Shown in pieces: positions 31,740 through 41,948 of a stretch of DNA of 62,000 bases. The translations under genes and the position numbers were made by a program. The notes beneath the pieces were generated by a model, which saw only the letters and a program-made list of their open reading frames with translations, was not told the DNA's origin and made no database searches. Each line of letters starts with the position of its first letter. The first letter of the stretch is position 1. This stretch comes from Mesostigma viride (lineage: Eukaryota > Streptophyta > Mesostigmatophyceae > Mesostigmatales > Mesostigmataceae). The stretch covers positions 1-62,000 of the forward strand of contig RPFO01001063.1 in the NCBI GenBank assembly GCA_009746045.1. The letters run 5' to 3'.

Positions 31740-32040
31740 CTGGCCCTAGCTTAGCCCTTGTACAGCCATGCTACGTCCTGGCTATGATCAGCTTATACTT
31801 GCCCACGCTCCTTGTTATGATATGCTCACACGTACGAGTCTTATTGCATCCACAGAACTTGCCGGATCCGGTCTATATTGTCCGATTGCTGCTGTGCCAG
31901 GCACGCCTCTGGCATGAAGGAGAAATGAAGGGGGTCTCTGCCCTTTGTTCCTGTTGTGCACATACAGGGATTAATTAAAAGCCGACGGCCGGTGCTCTGT
32001 GACTTCCCAACAGGAGCACGAGTTTAATTAATTAATTATA
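31740..32040 (+). mobile_element. SINE-like repeat with 3' hairpin and (TTAA)n tail
   Basis: Same family as 25985-26252, opposite orientation: TGATATGCTCACACG, TCTTATTGCATCCACAG, CTGGCATGAAGGAGAAATG, then GTGCTCTGTGACTTCCCAAC-type hairpin and (TTAA)n. Confidence 0.6.
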
Positions 32041-33559
32041 ATTGATTATGGGTGGGGACATGAGTGAAGCCGCGAAAACTAACTAAGCTAACTCACTACT
32101 AAACTAACAGCTAACTAATATTAATCTAAATACAACAATCCTCAGTAGCTAGCTCTACTCAGCGAAACGCCCCTTCCTCCTGGGTGGGTGGGGCTTGCCC
32201 AGAGGGGCTGGCGTGCGGGCCTGGACGATGCCGGTCTGCCACCTCTTCTTGTCCTGCATGCATAGCAGTCCAATCGACTGAGAGAGGGAGGATTTATTTG
32301 TTCATCAAACTGGGCTGGGACCTCTAGCTAGCTAGGTTGCATGGCCAGCAACTGATCTGTGAAGTTCATAGCAGGTCTACCCGCCCTGCCGGCCGGCGGC
32401 CGGGGCTTGTCCTTGGGGCCAGCCTAGGCCAGGTCAGTCGATATGCCGCCCTGGCTGGCCAAGCCGCTGGGAGGCGGCCAGACCAAACGGGCGGTGTCTA
32501 CCTGACTGGATCGAGCAAGATGTCCAACAAATGCTATCCTACGCTGCCTAATCTCATCCGTAAAACGGGGCATATACCCTTATACAAAGACTCTAACGAC
32601 CTATGTATGCGTGGAAAACCCTACATTCAGGACAGTGTCGGAGCATCCTGTAAAACACGTGTCGCGTTTGCGTGCCATATCATCCTGGACTGGTCATTAC
32701 CGCTACTTGGAATGCATCCACTATCAGCAGTAATCATGTGTGTGATATGCCACCAAAAAATGAGAATGAAAGGTGCGGTCCTTAACGGCACCGCCACCTT
32801 CATGACAGGCAATCCGGCCCAATCAGCCGATTCTTGAGACCATGCTTTATCATCAAAGCAACCAAAAGACATTTCAATTCCAATGATCAAGATACATGAC
32901 GAATTACAAAGACTGTCGAGTTGTAATGTTGTAGTTATAAGAGCAGCTGTGAGGCCCCTTGAGTTGCGCCACTGCAGGCCCCTTGTGGCGGCAGTGCGTG
33001 TGTTCCCGACCTAGTTCCTACTGGCATTCTTGCCAACGACGACCAGGGTGCCCGAAGGCCCTGTCCCTTGTCTCGTTCTCAGTCTTACACACATTCTTAA
33101 CAAAACCAATACATTGTCATATCCGTCAGTCCATCCTCATGGCAACTGACTGCATGCAACCACTCACGGGGGCTGCTCCGGGCTGCTCGAACTAATTCAC
33201 CCCATGAAGACAACAAACCAGTTGTGAGGGAGAGAAACGGACGAACAACGACCACCATGGTTCGTTGCTCATCCTTCTATACTGCTCAAAGCTCAAGCCT
33301 GGCGGCTGGCGCCACTAGCGCCACTTTAGACATCAGCCAATCATAACATTGTCTAATTTCCGACAAGCTAAACTTCAAGCTTTATCTGTCAAGCGAACAC
33401 AAATATACAAGGGCAAATCTATCGGCTATGCCAGGCACCGCCTGGGGCTTGGACTTGCATTTGTGTCTGGTGTCCCACGTTGAAATCCTGAAATTGCACA
33501 TCTGCTCAGTGCCTCGCCGGCTTGCTGTGTACCAGCATTCGGCAAACTGCCCTTGTGAC
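32041..33559. other. Unassigned 1.5-kb stretch
   Basis: No exon chain, element terminus or tandem array is convincing. A 166-codon frame at 32337-32837 (+) has no recognisable motif and is probably chance. Confidence 0.4.
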
Positions 33560-34165
33560 GAATGTCAGTGAAATTCAGGTCCGCCCAAAAGTTCCGTCAG
33601 CAAATTCAGCGGACTTGGCGCGGAAGTATAACTGAGATCTGCGGCGTCAGTACCGGGCCGCGGTATAGCAACCCGCACAAGGCTGCGGACGTCAGAATTA
33701 CGCCAAAATCTGAATTGCGGACGTGATAGATCACGGACGCGACACATGTCTTTCAGCCACCGGCGGGGGTTACCAGCTTGTCCGTGGTGAGCGTCCATGC
33801 CTCGGCGCCGTAGGTGAGCACCGTGAGGACCAGGTGACCTTGAAGAGCACGCGCTCAGTGCGGTCCTCGCACAGGTCCTTCGAGTGCCAGTAGGTGTTGA
33901 GCGAACGGAGCCTGGCCCAGGCCAGGACGATGCGGGTGTCCACATCGTCGGCAGTGTCAGGGATCACGCTCCCCAGCAGTTTGAAGCGATCACGGAACGT
34001 GTCCGTCCCGTCTAGCAGCTGCGGCAGCGGCAGCCGGCGACTAGTAGCCTCAACCACCATCGCCTCACTGTACTTTTGACACTAATCTCCAACCCGCCCC
34101 CCCGCCCGCGCCTTCAAGCCCAGACTGTCAGTCCAGCCAGGTCTGAATGTGATGGAGGACGTAGC
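33560..34165 (-). pseudogene. LINE ORF2 post-RT fragment
   Basis: The minus strand encodes FRDRFKLLGSVIPDTADDVD, TRIVLAWARLRSLNTYWHSK and a frame-shifted TYGAEAW-like segment. These are the FKYLG-type and thumb/linker features following the palm of non-LTR RTs. At least one frame break. Related to 25370-25760. Confidence 0.7.
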
Positions 34166-34289
34166 ATGGCTGTACAAGGGCTAAGGCTATGGCTGGTTGT
34201 GTACCGTGTGTTAGAGGTGCATGTGACTAGGGATGGTGGCACAGCTAGGCAAACATTCTAGGCATTGCTGCCATGGCGGCAGTGACTAC

Positions 34290-34995
34290 CAATGAATACA
34301 AGCTAGCGGCTATTCTAGCCCGCAGGGGGTGTCCACATCTTGTGGTCGATCATCAGGTCCCCGTCCCTCCAGTACACCTTGGGCTTCTGGGGATCCTGCT
34401 TGTGGCGCGGAGCTATTCAGGCCACAGGTCGCGTCGCAGTCTGCTGCATATGCTGCATGCTGAGCGGGGGTCAGGTCGTCGTCCAGCGTCCAGGTGAGGT
34501 CGTGCAACCGGTTGCAAACGAGAAAGGAACCGCTACTTAATTGTCCTCAGGGGAGGGGAAGGTGAGCAGGACTGGTGGGGGAGCCGCCTTGTCCCGCGAG
34601 TGGGGAAGGTGGTGGCACCCACGCATGCAGTTCTACCTCACCTACCAGGCCCGGATGAGGCCAAGAAGGAGCTGGTCCTTGAGCTCGTCGGCAAGGGTGG
34701 TTGGCGTCTCACCTGGCTTCTGGGGGAAGCGACGCAGCACCACCCCGCAGTCGCGGCGAGCGCGGTCGGTGGCCTCCCGTTGCAGTTCGGCCTGGCGAAG
34801 GTCTCCAAGCTCCTCCATGAAGTTTCGTAGCCGGATGGCGTCATGCAGTCGGGTTGAGGCGGTCGCTGTCCGCAGCAGGTCCGCATAGGAGAGCGGCGGG
34901 AGGTCGCCATGCAGCATCCTGCCGGGGTGCCAGCTGGGATGCGACGGGTGGTCGTCTGCTCCGCTATCTTTGGGACTTGTGCGGCCAGGGCCTTG
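34290..34995 (-). pseudogene. ORF1 fragment (minus strand)
   Basis: The minus strand encodes LPPLSYADLLRTAT, RARRDCGVVLRRFPQKPGET, then DLTWTLDDDLTPAQHAAYAA. This is the end of the helical region, the RRM and the start of the CTD of the ORF1 family, with frame breaks. Confidence 0.65.
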
Positions 34996-35009
34996 GTGTG
35001 GGGGGTGAT

Positions 35010-35290
35010 GGCTTCAAGTTTCTTCATGCCTGGCGCATGACATGATCCACGATCGCAATAATGAACAGATATGGGGACAGGACACAACCTTGCCACACGT
35101 TGTGAAGGGGGAATGTTGGGGTGGTGCCTTCCGCAGTCCGCACTATAGTTAACTGCCTGTGAACCCTCACACAGCCGGCGAATCGCGCAGCAATAAATGC
35201 AGTGGTGGCACGCGATCCAGACCTATATATATAGGATGGCCCGAAGAGCCTCCCAGAGGACCGTGTCAAAAGCCTTGATGTAGTAAGTAG
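35010..35290 (-). pseudogene. LINE RT fragment (motif B region)
   Basis: The minus strand encodes ATTAFIAARFAGCVRVHRQL and FPLHNVWQGCVLSPYLFIIA, RT motif B of a non-LTR retrotransposon, then stops. It is truncated on both sides. Confidence 0.7.
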
Positions 35291-35330
35291 TCAGCAAAAA
35301 TGAAGGCCAGCGGAAAAACATCAGGGGAAT

Positions 35331-35570
35331 TAATGAATTAATTAATAAGCACGTGACTGCGCCACGTGGGTTCCAATACAGAGTAAAGAAACCTTCAACC
35401 CTATATACTCAACGAGGAGGGAGGGCGCCCTAGCTTCTCTCACTGCCGCAAGTGGGCAGGCCACAGAGCGTTCTCTCCACAGCATGGTGCCGGGGCGCAA
35501 CACTGTTGGTGCAATACAACCAATGCAATACCATAGATCTAGGCTGACACATAAATTATGAAGTGAGACC
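35331..35570 (-). mobile_element. 5'-truncated 3' end of an element A-type retrotransposon
   Basis: On the minus strand, its last ~210 bp match 9960-10165, including GCGCTCTGTGGCCTGCCC-like sequence and a terminal hairpin CACGTGGCGCAGTCACGTG, with a TTAAT-type tail at 35331-35345. Another copy is at 43655-43803 (+). Confidence 0.65.
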
Positions 35571-35574
35571 GAAC

Positions 35575-38500
35575 TATCAAAGAGACAACCAGCGCAGGCC
35601 AGAAATCGGGAGAATCCGGACCATGGTAGCTCGAGCCTGCCGTTATCTTTTCCGCGTTTTCGAGTCGTTCAGGATAATGAAGATGAATGGTGATGGAAAT
35701 GTGTATCCGTGTGCATTGAAATTATGGCTGGCTTACGTGTGGAGCGACTAGATGACCTACACGGTGGGGCCGGAAACAGCATGCTTGATCAGGGCGTGTG
35801 TTTCGAGCCTAACTGGCCGGGAGTGTCTAGTGGTGAGCACCATTGCTGCGATCGCTCTCCCACCATTTACGAGGAAATACCCGCAAATGGAAAACCACTG
35901 AAAAGGTCTAGCTAGTCAGTCATCACGTTAGCCATGCCATGATTCCAAACGTCCAAGAACTGCACACGGTGCAAAGGCAAAAAGCCGGAGGACAGCACTT
36001 TCAAATGTGCGGCGGGAACCAAAAGCCCGCGGATGCCAGAAAACATCGTGTTGCGGCAGCGACGCGACGATGTGGACAACGAATCCAGTGCCAAGCTCGG
36101 AACGGCCGCAAAGGAGATCTGGCATCACAGGGTTCAGATGTGCGGAGATACTATGCGATCCAGCCGGTCCACGACCTGTTTGTAGAGCTTGTGCCAAGGG
36201 GCAGCACCGAACAGATGTGGGTGACGTTGCAAAAAACATCGGACTTGACGGAGCATAATGGCTCGGTCATAGTCTTTGACCAATAAACGCTGCAAGAGTT
36301 CAACAAGAGTCGTGATGAAATCAACACGATAAGAACAAAGACGGGAAAAACGATGTAACTGAGAAAGAACAACACCATATTTTGCTGTGTGGGAAAGGAG
36401 ACTGTGAATATCGGGGTAACGAATAAAAGGAATTTGCTGGTATTTAGGATCCTTGCGCTTATCATAGACAGCCGTACGCCAGCCCTTCTTGTTATGGGTA
36501 ATGTTAAGATCGAGGTAATTGCAATGAGTATCCTCCGACGTGAGCTTTAATGTGAGGGACGCTTGCGGGTAGATGCCAGGCAGACCAGCGGTGATATACA
36601 AATGGGTTGCGAAATCAGGGTTGTCGAAAGCGATGACATCATCAATGTATCGACATGTATGGATAAAACGCCTGATGAGAACATCATCGTTTGAGGCAAT
36701 GAGATTCTCCATGAATGCAAGCTCATAAGTGTATAGATAGAGGTTTGCAAGGAGCCCGGCACAGTTAGTGCCCATAGGGATGCCGATAGCTTGTTGGTAT
36801 ACATTGCCCGCAAAACAGATGAAGGTGTTATCAACAAGATAAGAGATCCAATGGACAAGGTCAGCCTTCGTGATAATATAATTATAACCATCCCGCACGA
36901 TAGCACCTGCCGCGATCCCTGAGAGCCACGTTGCCGTGGGCTTGGTCTGAGAAACACGCACGTGCAGGTGGTTGCGCCCGTGAGGCCTACGTGCATACAG
37001 ACGAGTAAGGAGGCTATCTAAACGAGCTTTCAAATCGTGCAAATCTAGTGTGGTATATAGAGTGGTGAAATCATAGGTGGCTATGGGCATAGGTATACGT
37101 TTCTCTGCTGCTGTCTTAGAACGGCTAAGGGCGGCAAGGCGTAGGCGTACTTGGGCTGAGTCTATGACGATCCAACTACCAGCGCATTCATACCCGGCAT
37201 TCGACAGCACCTCCACCCATAATGCATTGGCTTCGGGGAGAAGAGCATTCAAAGCATGGCAGATGAGTTTCGAGAGAGGCATCAGTGGGGCTGAATGCGA
37301 CGCAGCAATGGTGCGCAAAGCAACAGGAGTTTTGTGCAGCTTAAGAGTGAGATACAGATATGGGAACGTAGTGGTGGTGGCGCGTCGCTGCCGCTTAAGG
37401 AATGCCCGAGCAAAAATGTTTTGGCTGTGCAGAAAAGCCCGATGAGCAGCAGTGATACTGGCGGTGGACTGTGCACGCTGAACATAGGTAGGGCTGGACG
37501 CCAACTCGTGTTGCAAAGTAGCAAGGTAGTGCTTCTTGCATATGAAAGCAAAGTTGTTGGCACTCTTGTCAACACACGTGATGATAAAGTCCTGCTTGAA
37601 GTGGTCAAGAAGTGCTTTATCTGTGGTGTTGAGCCAGGTGGTGCGGTGGACCTGCTGGAGACGGTAATCAAGCCTGGTGAGACGTGCATTGCATTCGTGA
37701 ATGACGGCGCGAAACCACGGTTCCATGGCAAGGGGAGCAAGCTGTAGGTCCGTGCTCATGGCATTGCAGAATTTGCGCAGTGATGTGGAGAGCAGTGCAT
37801 TCACCTCTTTGGCACACGTGCGCTGGACCCACGGCCGAAACTTGGTGCCTTTGGCAAAAAGGTCTACAAGCGTGTGGCTCGGCAGGATGCTGAGGTCAGC
37901 GGTCATGACGTGCTGTGAGGTGGGATCAAGGTACTTGAAATACCGTTGTTGTTGGCAGGGGCAGGGCCCTGCCAAGATGGTGGCCAGCTCGGTGGGCGTT
38001 GTATCGCGGCTGACCTTCCCGTTGCTGAAAACCATTTGTCCCAAGGTGGGAGAGTAATGCCAGGCGGCAATGGGAGTGCCGAAAGTGTTGCGCACCACGA
38101 GCGGCATCGCAGCCTGCACTTGCGGCAAATGCAGAATGTGTGGCAAACACAGCTCATCCATCGCAGCATGAATGAAAGGTGAGATCAGCAAACGGCGCGG
38201 ACGCAGTGCATCTGCATTCCCATTGACACGGTGCCGAATGATACGTGAGAGAAGGCCTCGCAGACTAGTGGCATGGGAGCGGGGGACTTGCAGATCAGCT
38301 GGGGAGCACGACCCGACGGCAATGTGTAAGCTGGTAAGCTTCTTCAAGCTGCAGGCTTCGAGATAGGATGCATGAAAGTTGCCGCGTTGCATAAGCCGAG
38401 ACATGTGACGTAAGCAGCGGAGACTGGTGGAGTAAAGGGAAGGATCGGTGGACACATGTGTGGAAGGTGGAGGGGCCGGGGTGACGCTGGGGGGATAGGG

Positions 38501-39200
38501 GCGATATGGGTGGAGATTGTGCTTCAGACGCCAGGCACGGATGAACATAAGAGGGCGGGGACGGAGGGGAGGCGGGCGGCGGCGAGACCGAGCTTTGAAA
38601 CTCTTGCCTTCAATGCAAAAACCGTGGGGCAGAAATGCATGTAACATTCGTTTCCAAAACGTTTCCCGATGCCCTGCGGCTTTGCGAAAAGCGGCGCCGG
38701 TAAAGGTGCCGGGGACATGTTCCAAGGGGACGACTCGCCAATCCCACCACCCGTATTGGGCCATGGCGCCATGTAGGGGGGTGTCGTCGTTGGCGGCAGG
38801 GCGGCCAATATGAAGGCGGCGTGCCGCTCGGACATGTTCCTGAAAACGCGTCCAGGCATCCCGTTGCGTCTGGCCAACGTAGATACGCTGAGGGTACCTG
38901 CGGTTGTAAATGGCATAAATGACGCGACGGGTGCTTACGGGGTGTGGGCGAGTGGAGTTGGTAAGCGACAAATGCGTGCGCTGTAAGCGCCGGAGGCGAC
39001 GTAGAGTATGGTCATCCTTGCAGTGATGGTTATGGCGCGTGTTGATGCGACAACGCTTCCGCCATGCCTGTGAGGAGATACGATAGGGGAACTGCCGAGA
39101 AATAGCAGTGTACTTCCGGTAATCAATGCCACTGGATTGCCGTATTCTGTGGAGGGTAAGAGCATGCCAGAAAGTCATAAGGTGTTTCATGATGATTCAG
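35575..39200 (-). mobile_element. Penelope-like retroelement with N-terminal GIY-YIG (Chlamys/Naiad type)
   Basis: Full-length or nearly so. One intact 1018-codon gene (36134-39190) is followed by a ~560-bp 3' UTR ending at CTGGTTGTCTCTTTGATA (35575). That terminus is supported by three 5'-truncated copies (28027-28502, 51822-51874, 55982-55999). The 5' boundary was not found. Canonical Penelope elements have GIY-YIG at the C-terminus. Here it precedes the RT, the permuted arrangement described for green algae, protists and invertebrates. Confidence 0.85.
36134..39190 (-). CDS. GIY-YIG/reverse transcriptase polyprotein of a Penelope-like element
   Basis: 1018 residues from ATG at 39190, with no stop or frameshift. 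Residues 89-190 form a GIY-YIG endonuclease: YAIYN (92-96), IYVGQT (103-108), Arg/His in TRFQEH (114-119) and the metal-ligand Glu in RETFWKRML (175-183). There are no cysteines between the GIY and YIG strands, as in Chlamys rather than Naiad types. A Penelope-type conserved region follows (CPC at 410-412, HVMTADLSIL at 427-436, KGTKFRP at 447-453). RT: DKSANNFAFICKKHY (541-555), LYLTLKLHKTP (612-622), motif A YDFTTLYT (706-713), motif B GIPMGTNCAGLLANLY (803-818), motif C YIDD (848-851) and YLDLNI (892-897). All catalytic Asp residues are present, so it could be active. It would nick DNA and prime reverse transcription of its own RNA. Confidence 0.92.
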   Translation of the reverse strand: MKHLMTFWHALTLHRIRQSSGIDYRKYTAISRQFPYRISSQAWRKRCRINTRHNHHCKDDHTLRRLRRLQRTHLSLTNSTRPHPVSTRRVIYAIYNRRYPQRIYVGQTQRDAWTRFQEHVRAARRLHIGRPAANDDTPLHGAMAQYGWWDWRVVPLEHVPGTFTGAAFRKAAGHRETFWKRMLHAFLPHGFCIEGKSFKARSRRRPPPLRPRPLMFIRAWRLKHNLHPYRPYPPSVTPAPPPSTHVSTDPSLYSTSLRCLRHMSRLMQRGNFHASYLEACSLKKLTSLHIAVGSCSPADLQVPRSHATSLRGLLSRIIRHRVNGNADALRPRRLLISPFIHAAMDELCLPHILHLPQVQAAMPLVVRNTFGTPIAAWHYSPTLGQMVFSNGKVSRDTTPTELATILAGPCPCQQQRYFKYLDPTSQHVMTADLSILPSHTLVDLFAKGTKFRPWVQRTCAKEVNALLSTSLRKFCNAMSTDLQLAPLAMEPWFRAVIHECNARLTRLDYRLQQVHRTTWLNTTDKALLDHFKQDFIITCVDKSANNFAFICKKHYLATLQHELASSPTYVQRAQSTASITAAHRAFLHSQNIFARAFLKRQRRATTTTFPYLYLTLKLHKTPVALRTIAASHSAPLMPLSKLICHALNALLPEANALWVEVLSNAGYECAGSWIVIDSAQVRLRLAALSRSKTAAEKRIPMPIATYDFTTLYTTLDLHDLKARLDSLLTRLYARRPHGRNHLHVRVSQTKPTATWLSGIAAGAIVRDGYNYIITKADLVHWISYLVDNTFICFAGNVYQQAIGIPMGTNCAGLLANLYLYTYELAFMENLIASNDDVLIRRFIHTCRYIDDVIAFDNPDFATHLYITAGLPGIYPQASLTLKLTSEDTHCNYLDLNITHNKKGWRTAVYDKRKDPKYQQIPFIRYPDIHSLLSHTAKYGVVLSQLHRFSRLCSYRVDFITTLVELLQRLLVKDYDRAIMLRQVRCFLQRHPHLFGAAPWHKLYKQVVDRLDRIVSPHI

Positions 39201-39490
39201 ATGCACTGAGAGCTAAGACATCAAACAGAACCAGAGCGGAGCATATTGAGGTAAGTCAATATTCACTGCGTAACACCCGTTACGCGATAGCGGTGGTCCA
39301 TGATGCATCTCCCCGGGGCAGGATGTGGCTAACAACACAGCTGAATGGACTCGGAACATGTGGATTCCCAGTGGGGGGGCCTTCCAATTGTCATACTTGA
39401 CACCTCTTTCCTGTAACGAAAAGATTTCCCTTCTTCATGTTCCAGATGAGTCACCGTGCTCCTGCCTTTGTGTTTTTTTGGCGTTTGTAA
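39201..39490. other. Flank of the Penelope-like element, boundary unresolved
   Basis: Contains the hairpin GCGTAACACCCGTTACGC (39280-39297). It may be 5' UTR of the element or older host sequence. Confidence 0.35.
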
Positions 39491-39670
39491 AGAGATATGG
39501 GAGGGTCGCATGGCGATCCGACGCCGTGGAAGGACTAGGGTAGTTGTCTGAGAGGAAAGACGCGAAGGCGCAGAAGCGGCGTGGCTATCTCTAGGAAGAC
39601 CTGCATGGAGGGAGACAGAGGGTAACAAGTTAAAGGTTGATAGGGAAAACACACACACATGTACCACCAC
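39491..39670. repeat. Dispersed repeat, copy 1
   Basis: GACTAGGGTAGTTGTCTGAG, AGGAAAGACGCGAAGGC and CTCTAGGAAGACCTGCATGG recur at 40890-41045, ending in CA-rich DNA in both. A shorter relative is at about 56105-56165. Type unknown. Confidence 0.65.
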
Positions 39671-39739
39671 CACCAACAACAAAATCAACCCGAAAACTAA
39701 GAAGGAAAAGAGGGAACGCATACACACATACACGAAGGG

Positions 39740-39905
39740 GCTAAAAGAAAAAGTAAGGAGTAATTAATTACGAAGGGAAAAAGAAAAAGAAAGAAAGAAA
39801 AAAGAAAAGAAAATGTAAATAGTAATAATACGAACAGTAATAAATTACGATAAAGTAAAGAGTAATAATAATAACAGAAACAAAAATGGAATAAAGAAAG
39901 AGGTT
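39740..39905. repeat. A-rich low-complexity tract
   Basis: (AAAG)n and (TAATAA)n-like sequence, purine-rich on the plus strand. No gene. Confidence 0.8.
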
Positions 39906-39959
39906 ATTGCTGGGATATGGTTCGAGGCACAGGCGATCATGTTGGAGTATGGGTCAGGA

Positions 39960-40200
39960 GTTCGATGTTTCAGCGCCCATGGTGCCCGGCCGGCTACAAA
40001 GGTGAGGTGGGCTCAAGAGTCAAGACGTCGGCTGAGGCAAGCTAGCTGGCCGGTGGCTACAAGGCCTGCCAGAGCTGATTAATTGGAGGTACTATAACGC
40101 TGCGCGCTAATATCATTTCAAGTGGTGTCTAAGCTGACAGTCCCATAGTCGACTGCCCCCATGTAGACAACTAGCTTGAGTGCTCTATCCCGGGGGATCG
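39960..40200 (-). mobile_element. 3' UTR fragment of an element A-type retrotransposon
   Basis: The minus strand matches 9755-9950: GGGATAGAGCACT then AGCTAGTTGTCTA, GATATTAGCGC.CAGCGTTATAG, and CCGACGTCTTGA. Confidence 0.65.
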
Positions 40201-41330
40201 AGCCCCGGTGGGCTTCCATCAGGGGAAATCCTCATATTGCTAATGTGCAAACCAAAGGGACCTTGCGCAGCATCTTGGTGACGGTGCCATCGAGTCGTTT
40301 CTCCAGCTGCTGCATCAGCGTCCACGTCGATCTCGGCGCCGTAGGGCCCGGTCAGGATCGTCCGTCGATGACGACCTTGAACAGGTCGTGCTTGACAATC
40401 CGCGGGGCAGGGCGCGGTTGGATCCACCAGCGACGGTGCTCGTGGATCTGCCCGGCGGGCTCACGCCATGCCGATCCGGGTCGTCATGGACCGTCGATCC
40501 TCGCGCAGTCGGGAGGCCAACTGCCGAGCAGCTTGAAGCGGCCTGAAGCAGGGTAGTTTACCTTGGTGTCGTCTAATAGGCGGAGCTCAGGCGGGGGGCC
40601 GGCAAGGCCATCACGTTTTGCATGGGGCTGATTTCTAGACCGACAGCACGGGCCTCAAGCGCCAGGCAGTCCAGCCAAACTTGAGCAGACACCGGCTGCT
40701 CAACAAGCGTTATGTCGTCGGCATAAATCGAAGCTGAGCGAGTAAACTCTGCTTGTTGGTCGCACCCCCCCTCCCCGGGCTAATTCCCCGGGCACAAAGC
40801 CAGGTTCGCGGCCGGTGAGCGTAGCAAAGCGGGCACGTGCCTGGTGCATGTAACATAGTCCAATATATGAAGTGAGACAACTATGCCTGGACGCATGGCG
40901 ATCCAACGCCGTGGAAAGACTAGGGTAGTTGTCTGAGAGGAAAGACGCGAAGGCCGCGGGAGCCGCGTGGCTATCTCTAGGAAGACCTGCATGGAGGGGT
41001 AACAAGAAAGGTTGATAGGGAAAACACACATACACACACACACACACACCACCACGACCAACACAAACAACCAAAACTAAGAACTTAGGAACAGGTACGG
41101 TGACAGGATACAACCTTGCCAGACGCCGGTCTGCAGTGGATATAGTGGGGTAATGCCGTGTTGAGTGCGCACCAGTGGTCGACCCCTCATACAGCGTGCG
41201 GCTGACAGCAATCAGGGGGGTGGGTACGCGAGTGCGAGCAAGGACAGCCCATCGGAAGACGATTTGGATGAGGATTGTATCCCCATCTAGTGCAGCTGCC
41301 AGGTTGGGGCATGATGCAGATGATCTTTGT
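40201..41330 (-). pseudogene. LINE reverse-transcriptase fragment with an internal repeat
   Basis: Minus strand, from 41330 down: WAVLARTRVPTPLIA, SRTLYEGSTTGAHSTRH and (other frame) QTGVWQGCILSPYLF. An inserted dispersed repeat (40880-41050) follows, then FATLTGREPGF, a YADDIT-type box in IYADDITLVEQPVS, and a decayed C-terminal part matching 23640-23930. Multiple frame breaks. It is a more complete relative of the LINE split by element B. Confidence 0.7.
40880..41050. repeat. Dispersed repeat, copy 2
   Basis: Matches 39491-39670 and ends in (CA)n. It interrupts the LINE fragment. Confidence 0.65.
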
Positions 41331-41469
41331 GCAATTATTGAGATTAACGTAGTTGTCTTACTTAATAGTGCTCCATGGTATGCCTCTGGGCTTGACATGG
41401 AAGTACTTGCTTACCATGGAAACAGGGCTCTTTCGAAGATTCTCATGGATGATTTCACACCATAACACT

Positions 41470-41862
41470 TCCAGTAGTGTCTAAGAGCTCCAATGACAAC
41501 GGTTCATTCTATAAACTAAACCATCGTGGACCACTGAAACATATTTCTCCCAGTGTCGTGCCGAGTGCCAGCAAAAGCGCGACACTCCTCATTCCACAGT
41601 ATAGCTCGCTGTTGACGATGTCCTCGTCCTTGCATGACGATGTCATCATCCCCATTTCATAAGAGCCTTTCACAGGGGAAACTCATGGCGCCTCATTCCA
41701 CAGCCTCAGCATCAACGACTCCCCCCCCCAAACCCTCCCAGTACAGTGCTGAGTGCCAGTAAATACAGGACACCCCTCATACCGCAATCTGCGCGTCGGC
41801 GGCTCCAAACTAAAAATCTCCCCATCTCCCAGCAAAGGACACTGAATTACAAAATTTTTGGC
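41470..41862 (-). repeat. 3' UTR region with echoes of the stop-codon end
   Basis: Immediately 3' of the zinc-ribbon gene's stop codon. Degenerate copies of the last coding bases and stop occur at about 41588-41640, 41692-41722 and 41774-41800. For example, GATGCTGAGGCTGTGGAATG on the minus strand compares with GACGCCGAGATTGTAGAATG in the exon. Confidence 0.7.
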
Positions 41863-41948
41863 TCATTCTACAATCTCGGCGTCGATGATGTCATCGTCCT
41901 TGCTGCTACTGCTCGCGCCGCCCCTGCCCGACGACGCGTTGGGGGTCC
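41863..41948 (-). CDS. Zinc-ribbon gene, terminal exon
   Basis: Acceptor CACCCTGCAG upstream (minus strand). It completes a Gly codon, then TPNASSGRGGASSSSKDDD, IIDAEIVE and TGA. A Ser-rich linker leads into a short acidic tail. Confidence 0.75.

Noticed and set aside
35575-36130. The TATCAAAGAGACAACCAG repeat as a Helitron 5' end (TC start after A)
   Set aside because: Copies share this end and are truncated at the other, and no CTRR terminus with hairpin was found. A 3' end of the Penelope-like element explains all copies.
39200-39420. Hammerhead ribozyme near the Penelope-like element, as found in related elements
   Set aside because: No CUGAUGA...GAAA core was found on the element's strand near either end. 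The GCGTAACACCCGTTACGC hairpin alone is not enough.
41863-41948. C-terminus of an organellar Hsp70 (DDDIIDAEIVE resembles the DnaK end)
   Set aside because: No nucleotide-binding-domain exons lie upstream, while the phase chains perfectly to the NPFGAG and zinc-ribbon exons.
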